A stretch of DNA of 64,000 bases, taken from Myxococcales bacterium. GTDB taxonomy: Bacteria; Myxococcota; UBA727; VGSZ01. The translations under genes and the position numbers were made by a program. Under the pieces are notes generated by a model that was not told where the DNA came from, did no database searches, and saw only the letters and a list, made by a program, of their open reading frames with translations. The stretch spans positions 1-64,000 of the forward strand of contig JAHFED010000030.1 in the NCBI GenBank assembly GCA_023248635.1. Direction: 5' to 3'. Below are positions 35,068-44,630 of the stretch, one piece after another (position 1 is the first letter of the stretch; each line of letters starts with the position of its first letter).

Positions 35068-36998
35068 CAGGGCGCCGTGTAGAAGGCCTGCCGGTCATCG
35101 ACGAAGGCGCGGACGCCGTCGACGACGCCGTTGGCGACCGCGTCTTGGTATTCGGGGCTCGCCAGCCTCTTTTCCTCAGCCTTGTTCGAGAGGAAGGAGG
35201 TCTCGACGAGGATCGAGGGCATCTTGTTGCCCATCAGCACGTAGAACAGCGCGTGCTTGAGACCGAGATCCGGCACATCGCTCCAGGTCTGGTGCAGTTT
35301 TCTCATCACGTTCTTCTGCACCAAGCGCCCCAAGCCCACGCTGTCGTCGACGTTGGACTTCATGGCGAGGTCGGCCAGGATGAAGTCGAGGTCGGAGATG
35401 CTGCCTTCGCCGAGCTCGGCGTTCTCGCGGGCCGCCAAACGCATCGCGTAGCGATCGTGGGTGATGTTCAAGTAGTAGGTCTCGACGCCGCGCACGCGCT
35501 TGATGAGGCTGGCGTTGCAGTGAATGGAGATAAAGAGATCTGCCGCGGCGGTGTTGGCCGTGTTGGTGCGGTCCTGCAGCGAGAGCGTCCGGTCGTCGCT
35601 GCGGGTCATGATGACTTCGACGTCTTTGAGCTCGGCATTCAGCTTCTGCTTCACCTGGTTGGCGATCTGCAGTGTGATGTCTTTCTCTTTGACGCCCGAG
35701 GGACCGATGGCGCCGACGTCGTGACCGCCGTGTCCGGCATCGATCACCACCCGGTGCACCTTCAGCCCGAGCTGTTGGCTGATCGACACCCCACCAGGCG
35801 AGCCACCGCCGAAGCGGGCTTTCACCTCGACGGGATCGGGAGGTGGGGCCTTGGGAGCGACGCCGGCGACGACGTCGGCCGTGGGGATCTCGATGGGGCT
35901 TGAGAGCACGAGCTCGAAGGGCTTGCGCGTCACCGTCAACGTCGGCTCTCTCTTGCCTTCGAGCTCGATGACCAGGCGCACCACGTCGGTGTCGAACTGA
36001 CCAGCGCGCACCCGGGCGACGACGCCGTCGTGCACCTCGATGGGTTGGATGTTGCGCTGCCCCAGCTTGGCGGGAGCGACGTCGTAGAAGATCCGCCGGC
36101 CGCCCTCGGCGCTCTCGGGCACCTCCCCGCGCATGACGCCGACGTCGCCAGAGATGCGCAGCCGCACCTGCGACTCTCCGTCTTGGCGCTCGTGGCGGAT
36201 CACGATGACCTTGCGGGTCGGGGTCCCGGGTGGTGGACGCTCGGGCAGCACCGCGACGGGCTTCATGGCCACCCGGGCGCTGTCCCGGTCTTTGGCCGCC
36301 GTCGTCGTCGTCGAGGCGGACCCGGCAGGCGTCGTCGTCGATGGTGGTGCGGTCGGGGCTCCAGCTGCGGCGCTCGTCGCCGGCGTTGGCGGGGGCTGCG
36401 GCGGCGCGGGGTCTTGGACCTTCAACAAGGCCGACTTCATGGTGACCGGCGACTGCGGGGTGGTGGCCAGCGCGGTCTTCGTCTTGGCCTCCTTGACGGC
36501 GGCGTCGCTGAAGCGGGACTTCTTCAACTCGGCGGCTTCGCGCTTGAGATCAGCCCCCGACATCGCGAGCACGGCGTCGACGAAGCCCCGGCCACGGACG
36601 ACGTCGTCGGTCAGCCGGGCGGCGGCCAAGAGTGCGTCGTCTTTGAGGTTGGACTTGGGAAAGCGCTCGGACATGGAGGCAAAGGCGTCGATGGCGGCCT
36701 CTCTGTCGTCAGAGACCACCGAGACGCTGGCCAGCTCTTCGAGCAGCTGGGCCGCCACGAAGGCGCAGTCGTCGGCGCGGGTCCCTTCTTTGTGGGTGTT
36801 GGCCACCGCCTGCAAGCGCACCACGAGCTTTTCATAATGGTGGCGGAACTGTTTGCGCGCCGGATCTCGGCGCAGCTCTTCTACGTCTTTCTTGAGGGCA
36901 ATGAAGGCAGCGACAGACGGATCGTCGTCGGCCCGACCGGCGGGAGCGCCCAGAGCGACGACGACGACGACGACGAGCAGCGCAGTGCTGTGACGCAT
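35067..36998 (-). CDS. N-acetylmuramoyl-L-alanine amidase, AmiC-type with AMIN domain
   Basis: Encodes 643 residues. A signal peptide (residues 1 to 23, ending PAGRA) is followed by a TPR-like helical region, a long Pro/Thr/Ala linker, an AMIN domain (VRLRISGDVGVMRGEV, then RNIQPIEVHDGVVARVRAGQ) and a C-terminal Amidase_3 catalytic domain: VVIDAGHGGHDVGAIG with Zn ligand His, the E of VKEKDI, SIHCNAS with the second His and LVETSFLSN with the catalytic Glu. It cleaves stem peptides from peptidoglycan during cell separation. Coupled by TGATG to both perM upstream and glnD downstream. Confidence 0.93.
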   Translation of the reverse strand: MRHSTALLVVVVVVALGAPAGRADDDPSVAAFIALKKDVEELRRDPARKQFRHHYEKLVVRLQAVANTHKEGTRADDCAFVAAQLLEELASVSVVSDDREAAIDAFASMSERFPKSNLKDDALLAAARLTDDVVRGRGFVDAVLAMSGADLKREAAELKKSRFSDAAVKEAKTKTALATTPQSPVTMKSALLKVQDPAPPQPPPTPATSAAAGAPTAPPSTTTPAGSASTTTTAAKDRDSARVAMKPVAVLPERPPPGTPTRKVIVIRHERQDGESQVRLRISGDVGVMRGEVPESAEGGRRIFYDVAPAKLGQRNIQPIEVHDGVVARVRAGQFDTDVVRLVIELEGKREPTLTVTRKPFELVLSSPIEIPTADVVAGVAPKAPPPDPVEVKARFGGGSPGGVSISQQLGLKVHRVVIDAGHGGHDVGAIGPSGVKEKDITLQIANQVKQKLNAELKDVEVIMTRSDDRTLSLQDRTNTANTAAADLFISIHCNASLIKRVRGVETYYLNITHDRYAMRLAARENAELGEGSISDLDFILADLAMKSNVDDSVGLGRLVQKNVMRKLHQTWSDVPDLGLKHALFYVLMGNKMPSILVETSFLSNKAEEKRLASPEYQDAVANGVVDGVRAFVDDRQAFYTAP

Positions 36999-38179
36999 CA
37001 GACCTCCGCCGGCACGGGGGGCGCGCCCGAGCGACGCAGCTCCTCGCGCAAGACCAGCGCCACCACTGCGCCCACGGGAAGGGCGAAGAGCACGCCCAGG
37101 AAGCCCGCCGCCGTGCCGCCGAGCAGAACCGCCAACAAGGCTGCGAGCGGTGACAATCCCGCCTTTTCGCCGACGATGCGCGGCGTGAACACGTAACCCT
37201 CGAGGATCTGCAGCACGACGCAGGTGACGACGGCGCCGACGATGGGCCCTTTGCCCTCACTGAGGCCGTGCTCGAGCAGCGTGAACGAGATCGACAAGAT
37301 CAAGGCCACGGTCGCCGAGGCAAAGGGAATCAAATAGGCGAGGCCGGCGAGGATGCCGATGGCGCCGGCGAGGGGCACGCCCGAGATGCCGAGCCCAATG
37401 ATGTAGACGATGGACATCAGCGCGACGACGGTGAGCTGCCCACGCAACAGGCCCGAGAGGGCGTTGTCGACGAGGGGCAGGTAGCGAGCGGCGACGACCC
37501 GCGCTTTGGCCGGCAGGAGAGTGCGCGCGAGCTGCTTCACCTCGGGCAGCTCGGAGAGCAGGAAAAAGCTGATCACCGGCACCAGGGCGACTTCGGCGAA
37601 AAAGCCCGCCGCCGACGCCGCGCCCCGAAAGAGACCCAGTGCCCCCTGTCCCACGATGGCGCCGCCCTTGGCCGCGAAGGGCGACAGCTGGTCGAGGAGC
37701 TCGCGGCTGGCCTGCCCTGAGAGGTCGCGCAGCCGGGTCGGCAGGGCCACCCCGGTGCGTTTCTCGACCTCGGCAGCGGCGGCCGCCAGCAGCGCCGGCA
37801 GCCTCGCGATCAAGTCGGCGACGTCACTCACCAGCTTCGGCACCACCAGCGCCGCCAGGAAAGCGAGGGCCACCATGGCCGCCGCCAGGAAGAGGGCAGC
37901 CCCCGCTCCCCGCGAGATGCCCCGCTTCTCGAGGCGCGCGACCAGGGGCGCGCCGACGAAGGTCACGATGACCACGAAGATCATCGGCACCAACACCCCC
38001 CGCACCAGCCACAGGAGCGCGCAGCCCAGGGCGACGGCGGCGACGGTGCCCAACAAGCGTTGGTCGATGATCAGGGGCCGCAGCACAGCGCCCGAAGGCG
38101 GCGGAACCAGCGGAGCGGCGACGATGGGCGGCGCACCGGCAGGGGGACGGGGCGGCGGCGCTTTCTTCTTCCTGGCCAC
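36998..38179 (-). CDS. AI-2E/PerM family permease
   Basis: Encodes 393 residues from GTG 38179, chosen for its GGGAGGGG site; a TTG at 38221 would add 14 residues without one. A basic Pro-rich N-terminus precedes about eight TM helices, with the family hallmarks LVRGVLVPMIFVVIVTFVGAPLV, ALVPVISFFLLSE and, near the end, ILEGYVFTPRIVGEKAGLSP. Family members export small molecules or ions; the substrate here is unknown. First gene of the perM-amidase-glnD operon. Confidence 0.88.
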   Translation of the reverse strand: MARKKKAPPPRPPAGAPPIVAAPLVPPPSGAVLRPLIIDQRLLGTVAAVALGCALLWLVRGVLVPMIFVVIVTFVGAPLVARLEKRGISRGAGAALFLAAAMVALAFLAALVVPKLVSDVADLIARLPALLAAAAAEVEKRTGVALPTRLRDLSGQASRELLDQLSPFAAKGGAIVGQGALGLFRGAASAAGFFAEVALVPVISFFLLSELPEVKQLARTLLPAKARVVAARYLPLVDNALSGLLRGQLTVVALMSIVYIIGLGISGVPLAGAIGILAGLAYLIPFASATVALILSISFTLLEHGLSEGKGPIVGAVVTCVVLQILEGYVFTPRIVGEKAGLSPLAALLAVLLGGTAAGFLGVLFALPVGAVVALVLREELRRSGAPPVPAEV

Positions 38180-38332
38180 CTGTGCCCCTCCCTGGGGCCC
38201 GTGCACTCCCCTTGTCTCCAATAGGGCACCCAGGTGGGTGCCGCAAAAAAACGGCCGCCTGGCACCGTGGTCAGGAGATGTGTGTCGCTGTAGAGACGAC
38301 GACGTCAGCGCCGCTGCTCAGGGGATTTGTCC

Positions 38333-38641
38333 ATGCTCTCAAGCTCGATTGGTCGACTGCGCCTGGTGGGCCTCGTCGAAGGGGTGTCCTACTTGGTGCT
38401 CCTCGGCGTCGCCATGCCGCTCAAGTACTTCGGCGGCCGACCCTTGCCGGTGCGCGTCGTCGGGATGACCCACGGTTTGCTGTTCATCGCCTTCTGCTTC
38501 GCCCTGCTCTTTGCCTTGATCGAGCACGGCTGGACCCTGAAGCGCGGCGCCGGCTTCTTCATCGCCTCCCTCCTGCCCTTCGGCACCCTGGTCATGGATG
38601 GGCAGCTGCGGCGCGAACAAGCCGCGTTGCCATCGCGGTGA
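38333..38641 (+). CDS. DUF3817 membrane protein
   Basis: Encodes 102 residues from ATG 38333; a TTG two codons earlier is possible. Three TM helices carry the family signature GLVEGVSYLVLLGVAMPLKY and VGMTHGLLFIAFC, as in small integral membrane proteins of DUF3817. Function is unknown. Its stop overlaps the GTG of the ClC channel gene (GTGA), so the two are translationally coupled. Confidence 0.83.
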   Translation: MLSSSIGRLRLVGLVEGVSYLVLLGVAMPLKYFGGRPLPVRVVGMTHGLLFIAFCFALLFALIEHGWTLKRGAGFFIASLLPFGTLVMDGQLRREQAALPSR

Positions 38642-39822
38642 GCCTGGCCCGCCGCGCCGGCGTCGACGTCGTGGGCGGCGCCGCGGTGGGCGCCCTCGCT
38701 GGGCTCGCCGCTGCGGTGTTTCTGCGGGGGCTCGACGTCGTCACGAGCTGGCGCTCCGAGCATGCGCCGGTGGTGTGGCTGCTGCCGCTCGCCGCCGCTG
38801 CCTTGCTGGTGGTGCTGGCGCGCTTCGGCGGGGCGGCCCAGGCCGGGACCAACCTGGTCCTCTGGCGGGCCACCGATGGACGCGGCGATCGCCTGCCGCT
38901 GCTGCTCTTTCCCTTCGCGCTGATCGGCACCTGGTGGACCCACCTCTTTGGCGGCAGCGCCGGCCGCGAGGGCACCGCCGTACAGATGGGAGGCACCATC
39001 GCCGACGTCGTCGCCGCTGGCGCGGGGCGCGTCTGCCGCATCGACGATGACGACCGCCGGCGCTTGCTGGTGGCGGGCATCGCGGGCGGTTTCGGTGGCG
39101 TCTTTGGAACGCCGGTCGCTGCCTGCATCTTTGCGCTCGAGGTCGTCGTCAAGAGCCGCATCGACGTCGCGGCATTGGTGCCGGCCTTCGTCGGAGCACT
39201 GGTGGGCGACGCCGTCGGCACCGCGCTCTTGCACGCGTTGGGGGGCGCGCACGGGCTGTATCCACAGGTCGCAGCTTTTCCCCTCGACGCGCGCTTCGTC
39301 GTCGTCGGCGTCGCCGTCGGAGTGGCTGCCCGCGGCTTCGGCGCCGCTGTGACCTGGGTGAAGAGCCGCACCGTGCGTTGGGCTCCCCATTGGCGCGGCC
39401 TGGCAGGAGGGACCGCTGTCATCGTCGTCTGGCAGGTCGCGGGTCCTGAGGTGCTGGGTTTGTCGCTCCCCACGCTGATGGACGCCGTCAACGGCGCCGA
39501 CGTCGACGCCGCCTTCTTTGTTTGGAAGCTGCTGGCCACCGCCGCCACCCTCGGGGTGGGCCTCATCGGCGGTGAGGTCACGCCCCTCTTCGCCATCGGT
39601 GGCGCTCTGGGAGCCACCCTCGCGGGACCCCTGGGCTTGCCGCCTTCGTTGACCGCCGTGTGCGCGATGGCCGCCCTCTTTGGGGTGTGCGCGCGGGCCC
39701 CCATCGCGTTGTGCATCATGGCCATCGAGCTCAGCGGTGCCGCGGTGTTGCCCCACGTCGTCGTTGTCGCTGCCGTCGCGGCCTTGATCCTGGGCGACCG
39801 TTCCATCTACACCCGGCGCTGA
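38638..39822 (+). CDS. ClC-type voltage-gated chloride channel/antiporter
   Basis: Encodes 394 residues from a GTG overlapping the DUF3817 stop. Many TM helices; motifs GGSAGREGTAVQMGG (the GxAGREGP-like anion-binding loop, with Thr replacing Pro), VAGIAGGFGGVFGTPVAA, FALEVVV and VGLIGGEVTPLFAIGGALG are those of ClC family members. The protein is shorter than canonical ClC channels and has no cytoplasmic CBS domains, like the simplest bacterial branch. A longer upstream frame is not coding. Confidence 0.88.
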   Translation: MSLARRAGVDVVGGAAVGALAGLAAAVFLRGLDVVTSWRSEHAPVVWLLPLAAAALLVVLARFGGAAQAGTNLVLWRATDGRGDRLPLLLFPFALIGTWWTHLFGGSAGREGTAVQMGGTIADVVAAGAGRVCRIDDDDRRRLLVAGIAGGFGGVFGTPVAACIFALEVVVKSRIDVAALVPAFVGALVGDAVGTALLHALGGAHGLYPQVAAFPLDARFVVVGVAVGVAARGFGAAVTWVKSRTVRWAPHWRGLAGGTAVIVVWQVAGPEVLGLSLPTLMDAVNGADVDAAFFVWKLLATAATLGVGLIGGEVTPLFAIGGALGATLAGPLGLPPSLTAVCAMAALFGVCARAPIALCIMAIELSGAAVLPHVVVVAAVAALILGDRSIYTRR

Positions 39823-39842
39823 TCACCTTTGACGCACCCCGG

Positions 39843-40538
39843 TCAAGCAGGCAGCGCAGCGAGCAGGGCGACGGTGCCGGTGGCTTTGACGCGGCCCTCG
39901 GACATCAAGACCACCTGCTGCCCCAGAGCGCGGGCCTCGGCGCGGTCGTGGGTGACAAAGACGACGGGGAGCTGGCGCTCGTCGACGATGCTTCGCAGAT
40001 CATCGCGCAAGGCCACGCGAAGCTCATCGTCGAGGGCGGAGAAGGGTTCGTCGAGCAGCAGCGCGCGTGGTTCGGCGGCGAGGGCGCGGGCGAGGGCGAC
40101 GCGCTGTCCCTCGCCGCCCGAGAGGGTCTCGGGCCGACGTCTGGCGACGTGGCCGACCCGGAACCTCTGCAGCCACGACAGCGCCTGCTCACGTCGTTGC
40201 AGACGCGGAGCAGCAATCCCGTAGGCCACGTTTTCGGCGGCACTCAGGTGGGGAAAGAGCGCGAGAGACTGAAAGACCAGGCTGATGCGTCGTCGATGGG
40301 GCGCCACCTCGCGTTGGGGGGCGTCGCCGTCAAAGAACACCGTGTCGTCGAGCCGGATGCTCCCGGCGCGCGGCCGCACCAGCCCGGCGATGGCCATCAG
40401 CGTCGTGGTCTTGCCCGCACCCGAAGGCCCGAACAAGACCGTGAAGCCCGGTCCAGCGCGGAAGGCGACGACGACACGATCCTCGTTCGCCTCCCGCGCG
40501 GCCACGCGGACGTCGACGTCGAGCCCCTTAGAAGTCAT
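39843..40538 (-). CDS. modC: Molybdate-type ABC transporter ATP-binding protein
   Basis: Encodes 231 residues. Walker A FGPSGAGKTT, Q-loop LVFQSLALFPHLS, signature LSGGEGQR, Walker B ALLLDEPFSALDD and switch His VTHDRAEA. It is shorter than typical ModC (about 350) because the C-terminal molybdate-binding TOBE/mop domain is missing. Its start lies 11 bases inside modB. It energises molybdate (or tungstate) uptake by ModAB. Confidence 0.88.
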   Translation of the reverse strand: MTSKGLDVDVRVAAREANEDRVVVAFRAGPGFTVLFGPSGAGKTTTLMAIAGLVRPRAGSIRLDDTVFFDGDAPQREVAPHRRRISLVFQSLALFPHLSAAENVAYGIAAPRLQRREQALSWLQRFRVGHVARRRPETLSGGEGQRVALARALAAEPRALLLDEPFSALDDELRVALRDDLRSIVDERQLPVVFVTHDRAEARALGQQVVLMSEGRVKATGTVALLAALPA

Positions 40539-41196
40539 GGGAGCTCCGGCGTGTGAGGCGGTTGGCCAGGGTCAAGGCCACGATGGCCAGCGCGGTCATC
40601 AAGGCGGCGAGACCGTTCGCATCGCTGTCGCGGCCTCCCATCACCGCGTCGTAGATGGAGAGCGAGGCCGTGCGCGTGAGGCCAGCGATGTTGCCGGCGA
40701 TCATGAGGGTGACGCCGAAGTCGCCGAGGGAGCGCGCAAATCCCAGGGCCGCCCCGGCAGCGATCCCGCTGTGCGCCAGGGGAAGCACCACCGTCACAAA
40801 CACCCGCAGCGGGCCGGCCCCAAGCGTGCGGGCTGCGCCGATCAAGCGCGGATCCACCTGCTCCATGGCCGCGCGCGCTGACTTCACGATCAACGGCAGG
40901 GCGCCGACGAAAGCGGCGACGACGACGCCGGTGCGCGTGAACACGATGGTGGTGCCGGTGAGCGCCTCAAAGGCCTTCCCCAGGGGACTGTTTCGACCCA
41001 GCATCACCAGCAGGTAGTAGCCGAGCACCGTGGGTGGAACGACGAGCGGTGCCGTCACCAATGCGTCGACGACGTCGCGGGCCCAGGAGCGCGAGCTCGA
41101 CAACACGCCGGCGACGACGACGCCGACGACGAGAGCCGCGAGGGTGCCGGCGCAGGCGACCTGAAAAGAGAGCAGGAGCGCGGACCAATCGATCAC
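40528..41196 (-). CDS. modB: Molybdate ABC transporter permease
   Basis: Encodes 222 residues from a GTG overlapping the modA stop (GTGA). Five to six TM helices and the binding-protein-dependent loop LIGAARTLGAGPLRVFVTVVLPLA (EAA motif) are as in ModB; VVPPTVLGYYLLVMLGRNSPLG is the typical N-terminal signature. Forms the channel with ModC. Confidence 0.92.
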   Translation of the reverse strand: MIDWSALLLSFQVACAGTLAALVVGVVVAGVLSSSRSWARDVVDALVTAPLVVPPTVLGYYLLVMLGRNSPLGKAFEALTGTTIVFTRTGVVVAAFVGALPLIVKSARAAMEQVDPRLIGAARTLGAGPLRVFVTVVLPLAHSGIAAGAALGFARSLGDFGVTLMIAGNIAGLTRTASLSIYDAVMGGRDSDANGLAALMTALAIVALTLANRLTRRSSHDF

Positions 41197-42008
41197 GGCG
41201 TCGCTGACGTCGTCGTCTCGCTGGCCAGCGTGGAGCCTGGATGCTCAGGGCTCTGGCGCACCTCGAACCCGAAGGTGGCCAGGATGGCTCGAGCCGGGGC
41301 CGAAGTGAGGTAGCGCGCGAAGGCCTCGCCGCCCCTCCTCGCGGTGCCGCCCTTGCACACGACCAGCGACTGCTCGAGGGGCTGGTGCAGCTTTTCGTCG
41401 ACGAGAAACCAGGTCCCGCCTCTGCTGGGAATGGCCAAGGACAGAGCGACGATGGCGGCGTCGGCGTTGCCCGTTTCGGCGAGCTGCAAGGCCTGGCGCA
41501 CATTTTCTCCGAGGACGACGCGGGGGCCCAGCTGGTCCCACACACCCACCGAGGTGAGGGCTTCGCGGGCCGCGCTGCCGTAGGGCGCGTGCTCTGGATT
41601 CGCGAGGGCCACATGCAAAAAGCGCGGGTCGGCGACGTCGGCGAGAGAGGTCGGCGCCTTGATCGCTCCTTTCTTCGTCCAGACCACGATGCGGCCGCGG
41701 GCATAGAGCGCCTGGGTGGCGCCATCGCAGGCCCCGGTTTTCACGACGTCGTCGACGAAGGATTGGTTGGCGGCTGCGAAGACGTCGAAGGGGGCGCCCT
41801 CTTTGAGTTGTTTGGCGAGCAGGCCCGTCGACCCGAAGGTGAAGGAGACCTCGGTGCCGCTGCTGCGCTCGAAGGCCTTGCCCACCTCGACGAAGGCGGC
41901 CTGCAAGTCGGCGGCGGCGGCGACCCGCACGGGTCCCGGTTCCGGCCCCGCGTGGGCGGGCTCGGCGAGCGCGAAGGCCAGGGCGATGACGACGGGGGAG
42001 CAGGGCAT
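41193..42008 (-). CDS. modA: Molybdate ABC transporter substrate-binding protein
   Basis: Encodes 271 residues from ATG 42008, which begins a signal peptide (MPCSPVVIALAFALAEPAHA). The mature start VRVAAAADLQAAFVEVG, then FTFGSTGLLAKQL, GAPFDVFAAAN and ANPEHAPYGSAAREAL are diagnostic for ModA, including Ser and Tyr oxyanion ligands. It captures molybdate in the periplasm. The long upstream extension of this frame is a shadow of the MFS gene. Confidence 0.93.
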   Translation of the reverse strand: MPCSPVVIALAFALAEPAHAGPEPGPVRVAAAADLQAAFVEVGKAFERSSGTEVSFTFGSTGLLAKQLKEGAPFDVFAAANQSFVDDVVKTGACDGATQALYARGRIVVWTKKGAIKAPTSLADVADPRFLHVALANPEHAPYGSAAREALTSVGVWDQLGPRVVLGENVRQALQLAETGNADAAIVALSLAIPSRGGTWFLVDEKLHQPLEQSLVVCKGGTARRGGEAFARYLTSAPARAILATFGFEVRQSPEHPGSTLASETTTSATP

Positions 42009-42049
42009 GGGGCCTCGAGGTGCGGCTTGGCACAAGGCAGGGGGAGCGC

Positions 42050-43234
42050 CTACCGGCGTCGTTGATCCACCACCGACCAGAGCAGTGCCAACGCCAAGAT
42101 CCCCGCCGCCGCCAGCGCCGTCGTCGTCGGCGTGCTGTGGTCCCACAGGAGCCCCAGACCGAGTCCGCCGGGCAAGGCTGCCAGCCCCGTGGCGAGGTGG
42201 AACCAGCCGAAGGCTCCGCCGCGTCCCGCCCCCGCCAGCTCGGCCACGCGGGCGCGTTCGAGAGGCTCGCGGGCGCCCGAACCGATGCCGATGACGAGCA
42301 CACTGCCAATGAGCAGCAGCTGGGACGTCGGCCAGGCCACCGCCAGGGCGCACAGGCCAAGTCCGACCAGCGCTAGCAGCCAGGACGCCAAGAGCCACCC
42401 CTGACGCGACGACGACGACGCTGGCTTTGGCACCAAGGCTGCCGCCGACGATTTTCCGACGTGCAAGAGCAGCCACACCAAGGGCAGCGCAGCGTCGGCG
42501 ACGCCCTGGTGGCGCGCGAAGAGGAGCAAGAAGGGCTCGATGGAGAGCCCGACGGCGACCAGCGCAAAGGGCGGCAAAGCCTGGGCGAGACCCGGAGGCG
42601 GCGACCTGGGCAACCACGAGGGCGGCGCCGCCGACGACGACGACGGCTCGCGCGCCTTCTCGGTCACCAAGGACAAGCACAGCAACGCGAGCACACCGGG
42701 GATCCAGGCCACCCGAAAGACCTCGGGCATCGTGAGCCCGATGCCGAGCAGCACGCTCGCGAGCAAAGGCCCGACGACGGCCCCTGCGTGGTCGAGAGCG
42801 CGGTGCACACCGAAGGCCCGGGCGGCGACGTCGGCGCCCCGCCCCGCGACGACGTCGGCCATGAGGGCATCGCGGGGCGCGCTGCGGACGCCTTTGCCGA
42901 CGCGATCCAAGCCGCGCACGAGGATCGCGTGCCAGGGAGCCGTGGCGAAGGACACCAAGGGACGCACCGCCGTCGACAGCCCATAGCCCAGCAGCACCAG
43001 CGGTTTGCGACGGCGAACGCGATCGCTGATCTGTCCAGCGAAGAGCTTGATGAGGGCGCTCGTGGCATCGGCCACGCCGTCGACCAGGCCGACGACGACG
43101 CCGGAGGCATGCAGGCTGCCCACCAAGAACACTGGCAGCAAGCCGATGATCATCTCGCTGCCGACGTCGGTGAAGAAGCTGGCCAGGCCAAAGAGCCAGA
43201 TGGTGCGCGGGAGCTTGGGCTTTTCGGTGTTCAT
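42050..43234 (-). CDS. MFS transporter
   Basis: Encodes 394 residues with about 12 TM helices. The 2-3 loop GQISDRVRRRKPLVLLGYG is the MFS A-motif variant, and RGLDRVGKGVRSAPRDALM is a known signature in a branch of MFS permeases close to Bcr/multidrug types. Its ATG overlaps the exosortase stop (ATGA). The substrate is unknown; its place between exosortase and modA makes a shared physiological role hard to guess. Confidence 0.86.
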   Translation of the reverse strand: MNTEKPKLPRTIWLFGLASFFTDVGSEMIIGLLPVFLVGSLHASGVVVGLVDGVADATSALIKLFAGQISDRVRRRKPLVLLGYGLSTAVRPLVSFATAPWHAILVRGLDRVGKGVRSAPRDALMADVVAGRGADVAARAFGVHRALDHAGAVVGPLLASVLLGIGLTMPEVFRVAWIPGVLALLCLSLVTEKAREPSSSSAAPPSWLPRSPPPGLAQALPPFALVAVGLSIEPFLLLFARHQGVADAALPLVWLLLHVGKSSAAALVPKPASSSSRQGWLLASWLLALVGLGLCALAVAWPTSQLLLIGSVLVIGIGSGAREPLERARVAELAGAGRGGAFGWFHLATGLAALPGGLGLGLLWDHSTPTTTALAAAGILALALLWSVVDQRRR

Positions 43235-44601
43235 GGGGGCTCGGGGTGGAGGCGCACGCGGGCGTAGGCAGACGAGACCAAGGCAGGAACCAGTGTATCG
43301 ACGTCGGCAGAGGGGTCGACGACGACGGAGACGAAGGCCCAGGGGCCGCGCTGCAGGCGCAGGAGCTGATCGGCGGCGCGCTCCCAGAGCGTGGCTTGCA
43401 CCAGGGGCACACCGCCGTCGTCGCGCACGAAGAAGGAGATGCCGGTGCGCGCGCCCCCATCAAGGACGAGGCGCTTCACGGGTACGCCGACGATGACCCT
43501 CGTGGTCGAAGCGTCCACGCGCAGGCCGTTGCCGGCCAGACAGCGCTCGGGCGCATGGTGGGCTCGCAGCGACGTGGCGACAACGACCAGCGCGCTACCG
43601 CCGTCGACCGGCCGCTTCTCGGCGAACCACGCGTGGCTGCCGAACAAGGCCTCTTCGGCCGCAGACAGAGGCAGCGCGTCGGCGGCAGGGACATAGGTGC
43701 GACGCTCGACCACTTCGTGGGGGGACCACAGCCGCAGCAGCGTGGCGACGACGGCGACCAACACCAGCGCGACGACGTCGGCGACTCCCGCGCGCCGCCC
43801 CTCACTGCGGCGCTGCGCTGGGTGCCCAGCAGTCCCTTGTAGGATCCGGTCAGCGGCCGCGGTGGCGACGACGAAGGCGATCACGCCCAGGGGAAGGTGC
43901 GCCAGACGCGCGAGATCACTGCGGTGCAGGCCGAGGGCGAGGGCGGCAAGCACCGTGACCCGCAGCGCGTTGCCGGCCACGGCGACGACGCCGGCGACTC
44001 CCACAGCAGCGAGCAGGGAGAGCAGACCCGCCCGACGCACTGCCCCCAAGATGAGGATCACGACCAGCAACATGCGCAGCGTCTGCAGCCCCGAACAAGG
44101 CGCGGCGACGTCGGCGACGTTGCCTTCGACGACAAGCACCGTTTCGGCCCCCAGCACGTCGACACCGCCGAAGCTGAGCACGGCCTGCGCGATGCGGGCG
44201 GCAAAAAAGCGCGCGGGAAATCCCAGCACGTCCAGGTCACCAGCCAGAGGCAAGCCCACCAGCAGCAAGAGCAACACCGGCAAGAGCGAGCGCACCCGCC
44301 CCGGAGCAACGATGGCCGTGGCGGCATGCACCAGACAGAGCACTCCGCCCATCTGCACGATGCGCACGTCGACGACGAGGCCCAGCAGCAGCAGCAGCGC
44401 GCCCAGGCCCAAAGAGCCTCGGGCACGCGCAGGGGCATCAGACCCCTGGCGGCACAAGACGATGCCGACGACGACGGCGGCCAACTGGCAGCACAGACCG
44501 GCAAGAGCCTCGGGATCGCTAGCGCGCCGGCCCAGCCAGGGGAGCAGGGGAACAACGACGACGACGACGGCGCCTCCCACCGCCGCCACTGCTGGACGCA
44601 C
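43231..44601 (-). CDS. Exosortase fused to an EpsI-like domain
   Basis: Encodes 456 residues. Start set at GTG 44601, with AGGAGG five bases upstream and no clash with the acyltransferase; a longer frame to 44757 overlaps it by 127 bases. About eight TM helices carry the exosortase catalytic triad: C169 in APCSGLQTL, R214 in GNALRVTVL, H235 in LAHLPLG. A soluble C-terminal domain of about 150 residues contains HAWFAEKRP and LRAHHAPERCLAGNG, matching EpsI (DUF3485). Exosortases cut and transfer PEP-CTERM-like proteins, and EpsI partners are usually linked to exopolysaccharide. Fused forms occur in several lineages. Confidence 0.86.
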   Translation of the reverse strand: MRPAVAAVGGAVVVVVVPLLPWLGRRASDPEALAGLCCQLAAVVVGIVLCRQGSDAPARARGSLGLGALLLLLGLVVDVRIVQMGGVLCLVHAATAIVAPGRVRSLLPVLLLLLVGLPLAGDLDVLGFPARFFAARIAQAVLSFGGVDVLGAETVLVVEGNVADVAAPCSGLQTLRMLLVVILILGAVRRAGLLSLLAAVGVAGVVAVAGNALRVTVLAALALGLHRSDLARLAHLPLGVIAFVVATAAADRILQGTAGHPAQRRSEGRRAGVADVVALVLVAVVATLLRLWSPHEVVERRTYVPAADALPLSAAEEALFGSHAWFAEKRPVDGGSALVVVATSLRAHHAPERCLAGNGLRVDASTTRVIVGVPVKRLVLDGGARTGISFFVRDDGGVPLVQATLWERAADQLLRLQRGPWAFVSVVVDPSADVDTLVPALVSSAYARVRLHPEPP

Positions 44602-44630
44602 GTGCACCTCCTGGGCGGAAAACCAGCGGC

